A DNA stretch of 64,000 bases from Paenibacillus abyssi (GCF_014640295.1 NZ_BMGR01000012.1:1-64000); one strand, 5' to 3'; positions 9,006-18,405 are shown, counted from the first letter of the stretch. Translations and numbers: made by a program. The notes: generated from the sequence alone by a model not told the origin.

Positions 9006-9228
9006 CCCAATCACTCCGCCATTGATGTGTGCAACATTCTGCGCTGATAGCATCTTCATTATAGCTTCTAGCTTATAGGCTGACTATCTATTTTTTTCTT
9101 ATTTTTTCAATTCAAGTCAATCGTCCAGAAACTAGGCGGAACGCTTTAATCGAATAAACAATGGAAAAAGGATTGGAGGAAGGCTATACTTTTTATAATA
9201 TCAAATACGTTAGAAGGAGATAACAATA

Positions 9229-9255
9229 GTGGGTGACAGCACATGCAAATTTTAG
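9229..9255 (+). promoter_or_regulatory. Possible eight-codon leader ORF overlapping the TraX-like start
   Basis: AAGGAG at 9214-9219 is placed correctly for a GTG at 9229 that opens GTG GGT GAC AGC ACA TGC AAA TTT and stops with TAG at 9253-9255. The TraX-like ATG lies inside this microORF at 9243 in another frame and has no good ribosome-binding site of its own. Re-initiation from the leader could feed its translation. It may also be chance. Confidence 0.35.
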
Positions 9256-9869
9256 CCATGTTAACCATGCTGATCGACCATGTCGGAATTGTCTTTTTCC
9301 CAGGTGACTCGATATGGCGGATTATCGGCCGGATCGCTTTTCCGCTTTATGCATTTGCGCTTGTAGTTGGTTATTATCATACTAAAAATATGAAACGTTA
9401 TTTGGTTCGATTGGCGATCGTAGCCATACTGTCCCAATTGCCTTTCCAGCTGGCGTTTGGCGACGGCGGGATTAATGTGGTAGCCGCACTGCTCGTCTGC
9501 CTGCTCGTTCTTTACGCAATCGACCGCTGGCGTCATCCGTTATTCATCATGATCGTTGTGGCAAGTGCCGCTCTTTTGCTGGAGGCATTTGATTTTGATT
9601 ATGGGTATTACGGTCTTGCATTGGTCTTAATCTACCGTTACAGCCGCTCGCATATGCAGGTTGCTCTGCATCTGCTGCTGAATCTCGTTATCCTGTACGA
9701 TAAAGGCTGGCTGATCCAAATGTACAGCATCCTCCCGACCATCCTGCTTGTTTACCTGCCGTTGTTATTACGAGCGATGGATCGGTTACAGCCGCCTCGC
9801 TGGGTATGGCGCAGCTTCTATCCCGGGCATCTTGCCCTGCTGGCATTATGGCAGCTGACGGCCGTATAA
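9243..9869 (+). CDS. TraX family membrane protein
   Basis: A 208-residue polytopic membrane protein with about seven hydrophobic segments. The N terminus MQILAMLTMLIDHVGIVFF and RIAFPLYAFALVVGYYHTKN are characteristic of the TraX family, named for an F-plasmid protein that N-acetylates pilin and related to acyltransferase-3 proteins. In Firmicutes chromosomes the family is common and its role is not known. A stop lies in frame just upstream, so the ATG at 9243 is the first possible start. A candidate -10 box TATAAT lies near 9195. The gene ends 21 bases before the convergent topB stop. Confidence 0.8.
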   Translation: MQILAMLTMLIDHVGIVFFPGDSIWRIIGRIAFPLYAFALVVGYYHTKNMKRYLVRLAIVAILSQLPFQLAFGDGGINVVAALLVCLLVLYAIDRWRHPLFIMIVVASAALLLEAFDFDYGYYGLALVLIYRYSRSHMQVALHLLLNLVILYDKGWLIQMYSILPTILLVYLPLLLRAMDRLQPPRWVWRSFYPGHLALLALWQLTAV

Positions 9870-9890
9870 CGATCCGGATATCATAACAAC

Positions 9891-12041
9891 TTAGTCCTGC
9901 TGGTTTCCCTTTTGCAATGCGGCTTTCAGTGCATCGCCAAGGCTCGAAGAGAGCGTCACATTGTCGCTGAACTGCTGTACCAGACGCTGCTGCTGTTGCT
10001 TCATCGCCTTGCCGCCGCTGCGCTCGCCGTCCAGCTTCTCCACAAAGTTGCAAGGACGGCACTGCGCGTACTTGCCTGATTTGCCATCATGAATTTCCAT
10101 CTTTTTGCGGCACTGCGGGCAGCGTTTGTTGGACAGCACAGGTTCAGCAGCTCTGCGGTAGCCGCACTCGCGGTCTGAACAGACAAGCGACTTGCCCCGC
10201 TTGCTCTTCACCTCCATAAGCGGCTTGCTGCATTCCGGACAGCGCGAATGTGTCAGATTATGCGGCTTGTATTCCTTCGTCTCCCGCTTCACCTCACCGA
10301 CCCATTCGGTCGTTTGCTTCCGTATGCCATCCATGAATCGTTTGGGATCGCCCTTACCTTTGGCGATCCTCTCCAGCTCACGTTCCCATTCCGCCGTCAG
10401 CTCCGCGCTGCGCAGCTCGTCCACGACAAGCTCAATCAGCTGCTTGCCTTTGCCGGTCGGCACCAGGCGGCCCCGCAATCTCTCAATCGTATCTGTCCCA
10501 AGCAGCTTCTCAATAATATCCGCTCTAGTCGCCGGCGTGCCAAGGTTATTTTTCTCCATCATGCCCAGCAATCCCGCCTCCGTATATCTTGGCGGCGGCT
10601 GCGTGCGAAGCTCGCGGAGCTTGCTGTTTTTGACCGGGAGGGCTTGCCCCATGCTTAGAGGCGGCAGCAGCTGGCCTGATTCAGCTTCTGTATCGCTCTC
10701 GCCATCTTCTGTTTCATCGAAGGATGCGGAACCGCTGCCGTAAACTTCCTTCCAGCCGAGCTCCTTCTGGACTTTGCCTTTGGCGTAGAAGGTGTCTTCT
10801 CCCGCCTGAATCACGATGCTGGTCTCATCATACCGATAAGGAGGATAGAAAAGTGCAATAAAACGTCGTGCGATGAGATCGTACAGCCTGCGTTCTTCAG
10901 GCGTTAAAGCACCTATATTCACATATTGCTCCGTTGGAATGATCGCATGATGGTCGCTTACTTTACTGTCATCCACGATCCGCTTTGTTACCTGCAGGGG
11001 CTGCCGCAGCAGCTTTTTGGCCATTACCGCATAAGGGCCAACCGCAATGCTCTCCATCCGGCTTTTCAGGGTCGATACCATATCCGACGTTAAATATTTG
11101 GAATCGGTCCGCGGATAGGTGACCAGCTTGTGCTGCTCATACAGACGCTGCAGCACATTGGAGGTTTGCTTGGCCGAGAAGCCAAGCCGCTTGTTAGCAT
11201 CCCGCTGCAGCTCGGTCAAGTCATAAGCCAGCGGCTGCAGTTCCGACTTTTCGCTTGTTTTTAATTTCTCTAAGCGCGCTGTTTTACCTTGTACTCGGGC
11301 TGCAACTTGATCCGCCTTCTCTTTTTCCCATATCCGGCCGTCATGTCCATCCTTCTCCCGCCATATCGCCTGGAAAGACCCGAAGTCAGCTGTCACCGTC
11401 CAATACGGCTTGGATTGGAAGCTGCTTATTTCATGCTCCCGATCCATTAAAATTCCGAGCGTCGGTGTCTGGACCCGACCCGCTGCAAGCTGGGCGTTAT
11501 ATTTAACGGTCAGCGCTCTTGTCACGTTCAACCCGATCAGCCAGTCCGCTTCGGCGCGGCAGACGGCGGATGCGTACAGATTATCATATTCTTTGCCCGG
11601 CTTTAATTGCTGGAACCCTTCCTTGATCGCTTTATCGGTCTGCGAGGAAATCCACAGCCTCCGGTAAGGCTTGCGCCATTTCACCAGCTCCATTATCCAG
11701 CGGGCGACAAGCTCTCCCTCTCGCCCCGCATCGGTGGCGATGATAAGCTCCTTCACATCCTGCCGTTTGCACAGCTGGGCAATCCCGCGAAATTGATGGG
11801 ACGTTTCCTTCATGACTTTCAGGTTCATCTTATCAGGCAGGAGCGGCAGATCTTCAAGATTCCACGACTTGTACTTCGTATCATAATCCTCAGGTTCAGC
11901 CAAGGTCACCAAATGCCCGAGCGCCCAAGTGACGATATATTGATTGCCTTCATAATGATGCTTGTGCTTCTGGCCACACCCGAGAACACGGGCCAGCTCT
12001 TTGGCCACGCTAGGTTTCTCGGCCAGCACTAATGCCTTCAT
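9891..12041 (-). CDS. topB: DNA topoisomerase III
   Basis: A 716-residue type IA topoisomerase. The Toprim domain opens MKALVLAEKPSVAKELARVLG and has the acidic motif ATDAGREGE near residue 104. Toroid domains follow with AAGRVQTPTLG, and the catalytic tyrosine is Y309 in LVTYPRTDSKYL. The C terminus has two Cys4-type zinc ribbons (CPECSKPLMEV...CSDRECGY and CPQCRKKMEIH...CRPC), found in the Bacillus TopB group. It relaxes and decatenates negatively supercoiled DNA by single-strand passage. ATG follows GGTGGAGATGTATCG. It lies in a cluster of DNA-maintenance genes with the SRAP protein and a deoxyinosine glycosylase. Confidence 0.96.
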   Translation of the reverse strand: MKALVLAEKPSVAKELARVLGCGQKHKHHYEGNQYIVTWALGHLVTLAEPEDYDTKYKSWNLEDLPLLPDKMNLKVMKETSHQFRGIAQLCKRQDVKELIIATDAGREGELVARWIMELVKWRKPYRRLWISSQTDKAIKEGFQQLKPGKEYDNLYASAVCRAEADWLIGLNVTRALTVKYNAQLAAGRVQTPTLGILMDREHEISSFQSKPYWTVTADFGSFQAIWREKDGHDGRIWEKEKADQVAARVQGKTARLEKLKTSEKSELQPLAYDLTELQRDANKRLGFSAKQTSNVLQRLYEQHKLVTYPRTDSKYLTSDMVSTLKSRMESIAVGPYAVMAKKLLRQPLQVTKRIVDDSKVSDHHAIIPTEQYVNIGALTPEERRLYDLIARRFIALFYPPYRYDETSIVIQAGEDTFYAKGKVQKELGWKEVYGSGSASFDETEDGESDTEAESGQLLPPLSMGQALPVKNSKLRELRTQPPPRYTEAGLLGMMEKNNLGTPATRADIIEKLLGTDTIERLRGRLVPTGKGKQLIELVVDELRSAELTAEWERELERIAKGKGDPKRFMDGIRKQTTEWVGEVKRETKEYKPHNLTHSRCPECSKPLMEVKSKRGKSLVCSDRECGYRRAAEPVLSNKRCPQCRKKMEIHDGKSGKYAQCRPCNFVEKLDGERSGGKAMKQQQQRLVQQFSDNVTLSSSLGDALKAALQKGNQQD

Positions 12042-12111
12042 CGATACATCTCCACCCTCCGGTTTTGTTTCTATTCGATTATCGGTGAAGAACCTGTGGT
12101 TGTCAAAACAT

Positions 12112-12153
12112 GAAGGGCCGTCCCATAGGTCGTAAGACCAGGGACAGCCCTCT
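12112..12153 (-). terminator. Rho-independent terminator downstream of the SRAP gene
   Basis: AGGGCCGTCCC and GGGACAGCCCT form an 11-base stem with one mismatch. The loop holds a further GGTC/GACC pair, and TGTTTTG follows on the minus strand. Confidence 0.75.
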
Positions 12154-12154
12154 G

Positions 12155-12829
12155 TTATTCTTTAAGCATCGCCAGATGCGGCGCGAACTCCTTGATGACC
12201 TCCGGTGTCTCCAACTGCTCGTTGCGCAATAACGGTGTGACGGGATATGCACGCATGAGTGATGCAGGATACGCGTAAATGTGATTCTCTAACATTTTTT
12301 TGTCCGTAATCTCCGGATTCAGCCAGTTCTCCCGTTCCTGTTCATCGAGGATGACCGGCATACGGTCATGGTAGTCCGAGACCACCCGATTAGGCATCGT
12401 CGTGACAATGGTGCAGCTGCGGTGAAGAGCGCCGCGCGGATCGACTCGTTCCTCGTACAAACCCGCCATTGCGAACACCTGCTGATCCCGAAGCACGATA
12501 CGAACCGCGTAGCTGACTTTGCCTTCCGTCCGCCAGCCGTAGAAGCCGCTGCAGGGGATTACGCAGCGTTGTTTTTTTAATATCCTGTCAAAAATTTTCT
12601 TCCCGCTGACCGAATCAAAATCGGCATTCACCGAATCCTTTGCCCAGAAAGGGAACAAGCCCCATCTCGCATCCACCAGCTTGCGCTCTCTGCGGCCGCC
12701 TACGATAACGGGTACCGATTGTGTCGGAGAAATATTATAACGCTGATTGTAATCGCACATTACTTTATTGATATCGAACTGTTCTTGCAGTTGTGCGGAA
12801 TCAACGGTTAGAGAAAATCGTTCACACAT
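12155..12829 (-). CDS. SOS response-associated (SRAP) protein, YedK/HMCES family
   Basis: A 224-residue SRAP-domain protein. Members crosslink abasic sites in single-stranded DNA through the alpha-amino group and thiol of Cys2, which must be exposed after removal of Met1. The frame is open to 12859, but the start at 12829 (MCERFSL) puts Cys at position 2 and has AAAGGTGG upstream, so this start is almost certain on functional grounds. Other family marks are RYNISPTQ near residue 32, the ARWGLFPFWAKD stretch, CSGFYGW around residue 90 and the catalytic histidine in DYHDRMPVIL. The usual MCGRF opening is MCERF here. No LexA box is visible upstream. Confidence 0.93.
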   Translation of the reverse strand: MCERFSLTVDSAQLQEQFDINKVMCDYNQRYNISPTQSVPVIVGGRRERKLVDARWGLFPFWAKDSVNADFDSVSGKKIFDRILKKQRCVIPCSGFYGWRTEGKVSYAVRIVLRDQQVFAMAGLYEERVDPRGALHRSCTIVTTMPNRVVSDYHDRMPVILDEQERENWLNPEITDKKMLENHIYAYPASLMRAYPVTPLLRNEQLETPEVIKEFAPHLAMLKE

Positions 12830-12910
12830 GAAGGATAACCACCTTTTTTTACCCTTCATTATCCGCAGCGACAGGAAAATTATGCATCCTTGGAAGACGA
12901 ATATACAGGT

Positions 12911-13408
12911 TCAAAACCGTCTCTTGCGGTTCTTTAAATAGAACAAATAATCGCTGGAAATACTGCTGTAACCAAGCTGTCTCAGTATCGCAGCGATAGC
13001 ACCGCGGTGATAACTCCCATGATTGACAAGCGTGAGCACAACTTCCTCCAGCGTAACCAGCGTCTCGCCGCCGCGATTATTTTTAAAACGTACCTCCCGC
13101 TCCAGCTCCGCCCCGTGTTCGGATAAAAATCGGCTGATCTCATCATGGAGGCGGACGAACTGCTCCTTAATTGTCTGCAGGTCATGGTGTTCTGCCGCAT
13201 CCTCCGGCATAAAGGAAGGGTTATGTCCCTGCAGCACTTCATACCACCTGCAGTCCGTTTGGTAGATATGATCCAATGTCTGGGAGATCGTGGAGAAGCT
13301 GCTCTCCACCTTCTCCGTGAAGAGCACCTGCGGCAAATCTTTTTCCAGATGGTCGATTAGAGCTAAATACGACCAAATGTGATAGTCATAGAAGTCTCTC
13401 AACTGCAA
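12911..13408 (-). CDS. DinB-fold protein (four-helix metal-binding superfamily)
   Basis: A 166-residue DinB/YfiT-type protein. Metal-ligand histidines are visible in order: one in TLDHIYQTD and two in NHGSYHRGAIAAILRQLG. The start is moved from 13447 to a TTG at 13408, because GGAGG lies eight bases before it and the upstream residues do not resemble the family. Related proteins include bacillithiol transferases and uncharacterised DNA-damage-inducible proteins. The function of this one is unknown; it is not DNA polymerase IV despite the shared name. Confidence 0.82.
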   Translation of the reverse strand: MQLRDFYDYHIWSYLALIDHLEKDLPQVLFTEKVESSFSTISQTLDHIYQTDCRWYEVLQGHNPSFMPEDAAEHHDLQTIKEQFVRLHDEISRFLSEHGAELEREVRFKNNRGGETLVTLEEVVLTLVNHGSYHRGAIAAILRQLGYSSISSDYLFYLKNRKRRF

Positions 13409-13474
13409 GCTGTTACCCTCCGGACAGCGCCGATTTGAATTGCTCAAGCACGGCGATCATTTTTTCTTTTGATA

Positions 13475-13966
13475 TTATAGTGTAGTAATGATGCTCCAGT
13501 CTTTTATTTTTTCGGCGAGTGTTTTGTTATATTTGCCCGGCACCGGACTTGTGGATGGCAGCCGGGCGTATACTTTATGATCATTCATGCCGACATGCTG
13601 ACGGTAACTTCGCTCCGCCTTCGTACCATTGAACAGCACGGCGCGAAGCTTGGGATAACGTTGAAACAACGATCCAAAATCGTTGATCTCTTCATCTTGA
13701 ATGTTGGCATCCAGGCTTCCTTCCCTCCGGCAGCGGGATAAGACGTCCCACAGTGCAATCCGTCGGGACAGCAGGAAGTTCAATCGCTCTTCATACTCCG
13801 TATGCGGGCTCTGGTTATAAATCGCATAGACAATCGGCCAGAAATGGTTTCTCGGGTTCGCATAATACTGCTGGCGGCGCAGCGATTCGGCGCCCGGCAT
13901 GGAGCCAAGAATAAGAATCGTCGAATGTTCGTCTATAACCGGTTTAAAGGATTCGATGGTTGTCAT
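13475..13966 (-). CDS. DNA-deoxyinosine (hypoxanthine) glycosylase, UDG superfamily
   Basis: A 163-residue protein of the UDG family 6 / hypoxanthine-DNA glycosylase group. The first motif is LILGSMPGAESLRRQQYY, followed by NPRNHFWPI, and the C-terminal loop is RLPSTSPVPGKYNKTLAEK, close to the STSP signature of the group. It would remove hypoxanthine (deaminated adenine) from DNA to start base-excision repair. It lies 21 bases upstream of the odhB stop and is read in the same direction, but no shared function is implied. The preceding DinB-fold gene and topB make this a small DNA-maintenance neighbourhood. Confidence 0.87.
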   Translation of the reverse strand: MTTIESFKPVIDEHSTILILGSMPGAESLRRQQYYANPRNHFWPIVYAIYNQSPHTEYEERLNFLLSRRIALWDVLSRCRREGSLDANIQDEEINDFGSLFQRYPKLRAVLFNGTKAERSYRQHVGMNDHKVYARLPSTSPVPGKYNKTLAEKIKDWSIITTL

Positions 13967-13987
13967 CTTGTTATTATACCAATTTCA

Positions 13988-15190
13988 TTACCCTTCCAAA
14001 AGCAAAGCTTCCGGATCCTCCAGCAGCTCCTTGACCTTCACCAGAAAACGGACCGCTTCGCTGCCATCGACGATTCGGTGATCGTAGGAAAGGGCGATAT
14101 ACATCATCGGACGGTTCGCCATTTTCTTTTTGCTGATGGCTACCGGACGCATCTGGATGGTGTGCATCCCTAGGATCCCTACCTGCGGATAGTTCAGGAT
14201 CGGCGTCGACAATAACGAACCGAATACGCCTCCATTTGTAATCGTAAACGTTCCTCCCTGCAGATCGGCGAGGGACAATGTATTGCTGCGTGCTTTTTCC
14301 GCGAGCGCCGCGATCTGCTTCTCGATCTCGGCAAATCCAAGGCGCTCGGCATTTCTAACAACCGGAACAACCAGCCCCTCGGCGGCAGATACGGCAATAC
14401 CGATATCATAATGCTTCTTCAGCACCATCTCTTCTCCGTCGATCTCCGCATTGAGCTTAGGAAATTCCTTAAGCGCTCCGATCACCGCTTTGGTGAAGAA
14501 GGACATAAATCCGAGTCCGACATCGTGCTTCTCCCGAAATGACGCCTTGCGCCGTTCCCGAACGTCTAGAATCGCCGTCATATCCACCTCGTTAAAGGTT
14601 GTCAGCATTGCTGCGGTCTGCTGCGCCTCCACCAACCGCTTCGCGATCGTCTGCCTGCGTCGTGACATCCTGATCCGTTCCACGTTAGGTTCAGCATCAG
14701 ACTGGCTGTCAGCCTGCTTGGAAGGCTGCTGTTTTTGTCTTGCAGGCTGTTCTTTTTGCTTAGAAGCTGTCTGTTCAGGCCTTATATCTTCCGAATAGAC
14801 TCTGCCCAGCGGATCACGGGCGCTCACCTGATTCAGTTCAATTCCCTGCTCCCTCGCTTTTCTTCTTGCTGATGGAGAGGCTGTATAATCGCCTGAAGGC
14901 GTCTCCTTCTTTTGCTCCCTTTCCTTATTGATATCTAATGATTCCCTGTTTTCTCCTTCGGCACGAATATACCCTACCGTATCCCCTGCTTTGACGTTTC
15001 CGCCTTCCTCGACCACGATCTCCGCCAACACGCCATCCACTTCTGCGCTGACCTCCAGGTTTACCTTGTCTGTTTCCAGCTCAAGCAGCAGATCACCTTG
15101 GCTTACCGGGTCCCCCTGCTTCTTTAACCACTTCGAGATCGCACCCTCAGCGATCGATTCCCCAAGCTCGGGAATTTTGATTTCATTCAC
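13988..15190 (-). CDS. odhB: 2-oxoglutarate dehydrogenase E2 (dihydrolipoyllysine succinyltransferase)
   Basis: A 400-residue E2 subunit. The lipoyl domain covers residues 1-80 with the lipoylated lysine K42 in [10 protein letters not shown] charged linker rich in Lys, Gln and Ser follows, with the small E1/E3-binding domain around residues 105-145. The catalytic domain ends with the active-site stretch DHRIVDG at about residues 370-376. It transfers succinyl groups to CoA in the TCA cycle. The start is GTG behind AAAGGAGGAACCGCC. It lies 18 bases downstream of odhA in one operon; the E3 subunit is not nearby and is presumably shared with another complex. Confidence 0.96.
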   Translation of the reverse strand: MNEIKIPELGESIAEGAISKWLKKQGDPVSQGDLLLELETDKVNLEVSAEVDGVLAEIVVEEGGNVKAGDTVGYIRAEGENRESLDINKEREQKKETPSGDYTASPSARRKAREQGIELNQVSARDPLGRVYSEDIRPEQTASKQKEQPARQKQQPSKQADSQSDAEPNVERIRMSRRRQTIAKRLVEAQQTAAMLTTFNEVDMTAILDVRERRKASFREKHDVGLGFMSFFTKAVIGALKEFPKLNAEIDGEEMVLKKHYDIGIAVSAAEGLVVPVVRNAERLGFAEIEKQIAALAEKARSNTLSLADLQGGTFTITNGGVFGSLLSTPILNYPQVGILGMHTIQMRPVAISKKKMANRPMMYIALSYDHRIVDGSEAVRFLVKVKELLEDPEALLLEG

Positions 15191-15208
15191 GGCGGTTCCT
15201 CCTTTACG

Positions 15209-18082
15209 TTATTGTGATTGCATCGGTGTCAATGCCAGGGTTAAAACATGCTCCTGCTCAAAGCTATGGATGTTCTGATAGCCGCTCGCTGTACTCGACC
15301 TCTCCGGGCGGCCGATATAAGCCACTTCCGTATGTTCCGGTGCAATCGCTCTGAGCCGCGGTTCAATATATCGCCAAGCGCCCATGTTTTCCGGTTCTTC
15401 CTGAACCCACACGAGCTCCTTCACATTCGGCAGGCGCTGGATAATTTCCGCTACCTTTTGCTCCGGGAACGGGTAAAGCTGTTCGATCCTCACGATGTGG
15501 AGCCAGGACCAATCCGCTTCCGCTGACTGCTCGTTGGTTATCATCGCCTCTAAATCGACCGCTACTTTTCCGCTGCATAAAAGAATTCTGTTCACTTGCT
15601 CCGGTTTTTCCGCCAATCCCGGCTGTTCCACTACTTCCATAAAAGCCCCTTTACTGAAAGCTTCCCGCGGGGAAGCAACCTTCGGATTCCGGATTAAGCT
15701 TTTAGGCGACATGATGATCAGCGGCCTTGCATGATCAGTAGCCAGCATCGCCGCCTGTCTGCGCAGAATATGAAAATATTGCGCGGCGCTGGTCAGGTTG
15801 GCTATGATCCAGTTATCCTCCGCCGCAGCTTGCAGGAACCGCTCAAGCCTCGCGCTGGAGTGCTCTGGCCCCTGGCCTTCATATCCATGCGGGAGAAGCA
15901 TGACGAGGCTTGATATCTGTGACCATTTCTCTCTGCCCGCCGAGATGAACTGATCAATGATCACCTGCCCCGCATTGGTAAAATCGCCATACTGCGCTTC
16001 CCAGATGACCAGTGTCTCAGGCGCATAAACGTTATAACCATATTCAAAGCCCAGAACAGAGGCCTCTGATAATGGGCTGTTATGGATGGCAAACGACGCC
16101 TTCGCTTGAGGCAGCTGGTGCAACGGACAATAGTTTTCCCCGCTCTTCGCATTATGCAGAATCAAGTGGCGATGGGCAAACGTGCCGCGCTCGGAATCCT
16201 GGCCGCTTATGCGGATCGGCTTGCCGTCCTCCAGAATCGTCGCAAATGCAAGCGTCTCCGCCAAAGCCCAATCCACCTGTCCTCCTTCATCCAATGCGCC
16301 CGCCCGGCGCTGCAGAATCCGTTTCAGCTTTGGATAGATCTCGAATCCATCGGGCCACCGGAGCAGTTCCTCATTAATGGCGCTTAGCCGCTCTAACGGC
16401 ACAGCCGTATCAAGCTTAGGCGATTGAAGCACGAGCGGCTTCAGCCGGTCTGTATGATCGGCATCCTCGAGATGATTATGTTTGACCTTCTCATTCGCCG
16501 CCTCCATGCGGCTAACAAACTCTTGTTTTATCTCCGCCATCTGCTCGTCGGTTACAAGGCCTTCGTCTATTAGGCATTGTGAATAGAGCGTAGTAACCGA
16601 AGGGTGATTGTTCACCTTGTTATATATAATGGGCTGTGTCGTCCCTGGATCGTCCATTTCATTATGACCGTAACGCCGGTAACCGATCAGATCGATCAGA
16701 AAATCCTTCTTAAAGCGCGAACGGTATTGCGCGGCCAGGCGAACGGCAGTCAAACATGCCTCCGGATCATCCGCATTCACATGGACAATCGGAATTTCAA
16801 AGCCTTTAGCCAGATCGCTCGCATAATGGGTGGATCTGGCATCTTCGCTTTCCGTCGTAAAGCCAAGCCGGTTATTCACGATAAAGTGCACAGTGCCGCC
16901 GTTGCGGTAGCCCGGCAGCTTGTTAAAGTTCAAGGTCTCGGCGACGACGCCCTCCCCGGGAAAAGCGGCATCGCCATGGAGGAGAATGGTAGCCGCCAGA
17001 CTTACATTTTGAACCGGATATCCGCTAGTGCTGCGGTCTTCCTGAGCCGCTCTTGTAAAACCTTCGACAACCGGATTCACGAATTCCAGATGGCTTGGGT
17101 TATTCGCCAGTCTCAGCCGGGTTTTTACAACCTCGCCCGCCTTGATGGCATGTTTGGCGCCAAGATGGTATTTGACATCTCCGGTCCAACCGAAGTTAAT
17201 TCCCCTCGATCCCTCCGACGGTATCATGTCCTTGTTCGGGGCATGATGAAACTCGGAAAATATTTTACTGTACGGCTTTCTAAGTAAATGGGCAAGCACA
17301 TTCAGCCGTCCGCGGTGCGCCATCCCCATAAGAATATACTCCGCTCCATCGCTGGAAAAGAGCTTGACCATTTCGTCCAGCATCGGAATCAGGACCTCCA
17401 TACCTTCAATGGAGAAACGCTTCTGGCCGGTAAAGGTCCGATGTAAGAAATGCTCGAACTGCTCTGCCTGCACGAGCCGTGTTAACAGCGAGGTTTTTTC
17501 CTCATCTGTCAGAGAATCCTGGGCGAGCCGGACTGCTTCAACTTGTTCATTCAACCACTCGCGCTCCGTTTGCTCATGCACATGGCTGAATTCGTACGCG
17601 ATTGATTTGGTGTAGATCGCCTTTAGCTTTTCAATCGCATCCCAGCCATTCGCGACATCCTGATGCGCATTTTCCCAGATGATCTCCGCAGGAATCGCCA
17701 TAAGATCTTCTTTACTCAGCTGAAAGCTTTCCGGCTCAAGAAGCCGGGTATCCGATGCTGCGCTAAGTCCCAACGGATCGATGTCGGCAGCCAGATGTCC
17801 ATACGTACGGATATTCCAGACAAGCTTACTGGCATCGACGACCTTTTGCATCCAACGCAGATTTGCCTGCCCTTCGTCGCGAGACGGCTGGGTATAACCG
17901 CCTTCTTGAACGTGGTTCATTCGTGAAGGAGGCGCCCCCCATTGCTCGAACAACACTTGAAATTCGCGGTCAACGGAAGTATTATCGTTCACATAACGCT
18001 CGTATTGCTCCTGCACATAGCCTAGATTGGGACCGTAATAGGTTTGCCAAGGATTATGTTTGCCTTTTCTGCTTCCCGTCAT
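15209..18082 (-). CDS. odhA: 2-oxoglutarate dehydrogenase E1
   Basis: A 957-residue thiamine-diphosphate-dependent E1 subunit, typical length for the family. The N terminus has the recruitment peptide NLGYVQEQYERYVND. The core has AHRGRLNVLAH, HLEFVNPVVEG, GDAAFPGEGVV and INNRLGFTT-like VNNRLGFTT, and the ThDP motif around DLIGYRRYGHNEMDDP. It decarboxylates 2-oxoglutarate and passes the succinyl group to the lipoyl arm of OdhB. ATG follows AAGGTGGTGG. The 5' region holds a possible structured RNA with a terminator 70 bases before the start, which could attenuate expression of both genes. Confidence 0.96.
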   Translation of the reverse strand: MTGSRKGKHNPWQTYYGPNLGYVQEQYERYVNDNTSVDREFQVLFEQWGAPPSRMNHVQEGGYTQPSRDEGQANLRWMQKVVDASKLVWNIRTYGHLAADIDPLGLSAASDTRLLEPESFQLSKEDLMAIPAEIIWENAHQDVANGWDAIEKLKAIYTKSIAYEFSHVHEQTEREWLNEQVEAVRLAQDSLTDEEKTSLLTRLVQAEQFEHFLHRTFTGQKRFSIEGMEVLIPMLDEMVKLFSSDGAEYILMGMAHRGRLNVLAHLLRKPYSKIFSEFHHAPNKDMIPSEGSRGINFGWTGDVKYHLGAKHAIKAGEVVKTRLRLANNPSHLEFVNPVVEGFTRAAQEDRSTSGYPVQNVSLAATILLHGDAAFPGEGVVAETLNFNKLPGYRNGGTVHFIVNNRLGFTTESEDARSTHYASDLAKGFEIPIVHVNADDPEACLTAVRLAAQYRSRFKKDFLIDLIGYRRYGHNEMDDPGTTQPIIYNKVNNHPSVTTLYSQCLIDEGLVTDEQMAEIKQEFVSRMEAANEKVKHNHLEDADHTDRLKPLVLQSPKLDTAVPLERLSAINEELLRWPDGFEIYPKLKRILQRRAGALDEGGQVDWALAETLAFATILEDGKPIRISGQDSERGTFAHRHLILHNAKSGENYCPLHQLPQAKASFAIHNSPLSEASVLGFEYGYNVYAPETLVIWEAQYGDFTNAGQVIIDQFISAGREKWSQISSLVMLLPHGYEGQGPEHSSARLERFLQAAAEDNWIIANLTSAAQYFHILRRQAAMLATDHARPLIIMSPKSLIRNPKVASPREAFSKGAFMEVVEQPGLAEKPEQVNRILLCSGKVAVDLEAMITNEQSAEADWSWLHIVRIEQLYPFPEQKVAEIIQRLPNVKELVWVQEEPENMGAWRYIEPRLRAIAPEHTEVAYIGRPERSSTASGYQNIHSFEQEHVLTLALTPMQSQ

Positions 18083-18149
18083 TGTTGTAAACCACCACCT
18101 TACTTTATATTGAGAACCCTATCCTTCTTATTACCTTTAAATGAACGAT

Positions 18150-18206
18150 AAAAAACAGAAATCGGCAGATCTTCACTTAACTTTCAGCCTCAAGATGCGT
18201 CTGCCG
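18150..18206 (-). terminator. Terminator-like hairpin in the odhA leader
   Basis: CGGCAGA (minus strand 18206-18200) pairs perfectly with TCTGCCG (18169-18163). An inner AUCUU/AAGAU extension follows and a run of six U (18155-18150) comes shortly after. It lies about 70 bases upstream of the odhA start, where it could end a short RNA or act as an attenuator. Confidence 0.6.
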
Positions 18207-18345
18207 CTGATTCGCATTTCCACCAGCTTCATACGCCGGAGGATTCTTCGCTGCCGCTCCAAATTCCTAGCAGCTTTCGCGGCCTTCGTCTCCTGTGAAC
18301 GGACTTACACCGCCTAGAAGATGCGTGCCTCCGGGCACGCCCATA
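18150..18345 (-). ncRNA. Unassigned structured RNA / leader candidate upstream of odhA
   Basis: This gene-free stretch has no usable reading frame but strong pairing potential on the minus strand. It opens with hairpin GCGUGCC-(CGGA)-GGCACGC (18340-18323), then GGCGGUGUAAGUCCGUU, a GCUGC/GCAGC helix, and ends with the terminator hairpin. The octamer CGCAUCUU occurs twice, at about 18326-18319 and 18198-18191. The AAGAU of the terminator's 3' arm can pair with either copy, so an alternative fold is possible. I could not assign it to a known family; GGUGUAAGUCC resembles segments seen in group II intron domain I and other large RNAs. No intron ORF is present. Confidence 0.45.
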
Positions 18346-18349
18346 CAAA

Positions 18350-18383
18350 AAACCTATGCCGACAAGAGGTCTGCATAGGCTAA
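18350..18383 (-). terminator. Rho-independent terminator after hisA
   Basis: On the minus strand CCTATGCAGAC pairs with GTCGGCATAGG (one mismatch) and is followed by TTTTTTG. It ends the hisC-hisA unit. Confidence 0.85.
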
Positions 18384-18405
18384 CATTGAAAAAAGATTAT
18401 GAATT

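Noticed and set aside
12090-12101. GAACCTGTGGTT upstream of topB as a second LexA box
   Set aside because: Only the left half matches; the right half is GGTT rather than GTTC.
12911-13447. DinB-fold gene as DNA polymerase IV
   Set aside because: The name is shared only; the sequence is the small four-helix metal-binding family. The Y-family polymerase is at 59802-61151.
16604-17287. A 227-codon plus-strand ORF
   Set aside because: Shadow of odhA in its conserved ThDP-binding region.
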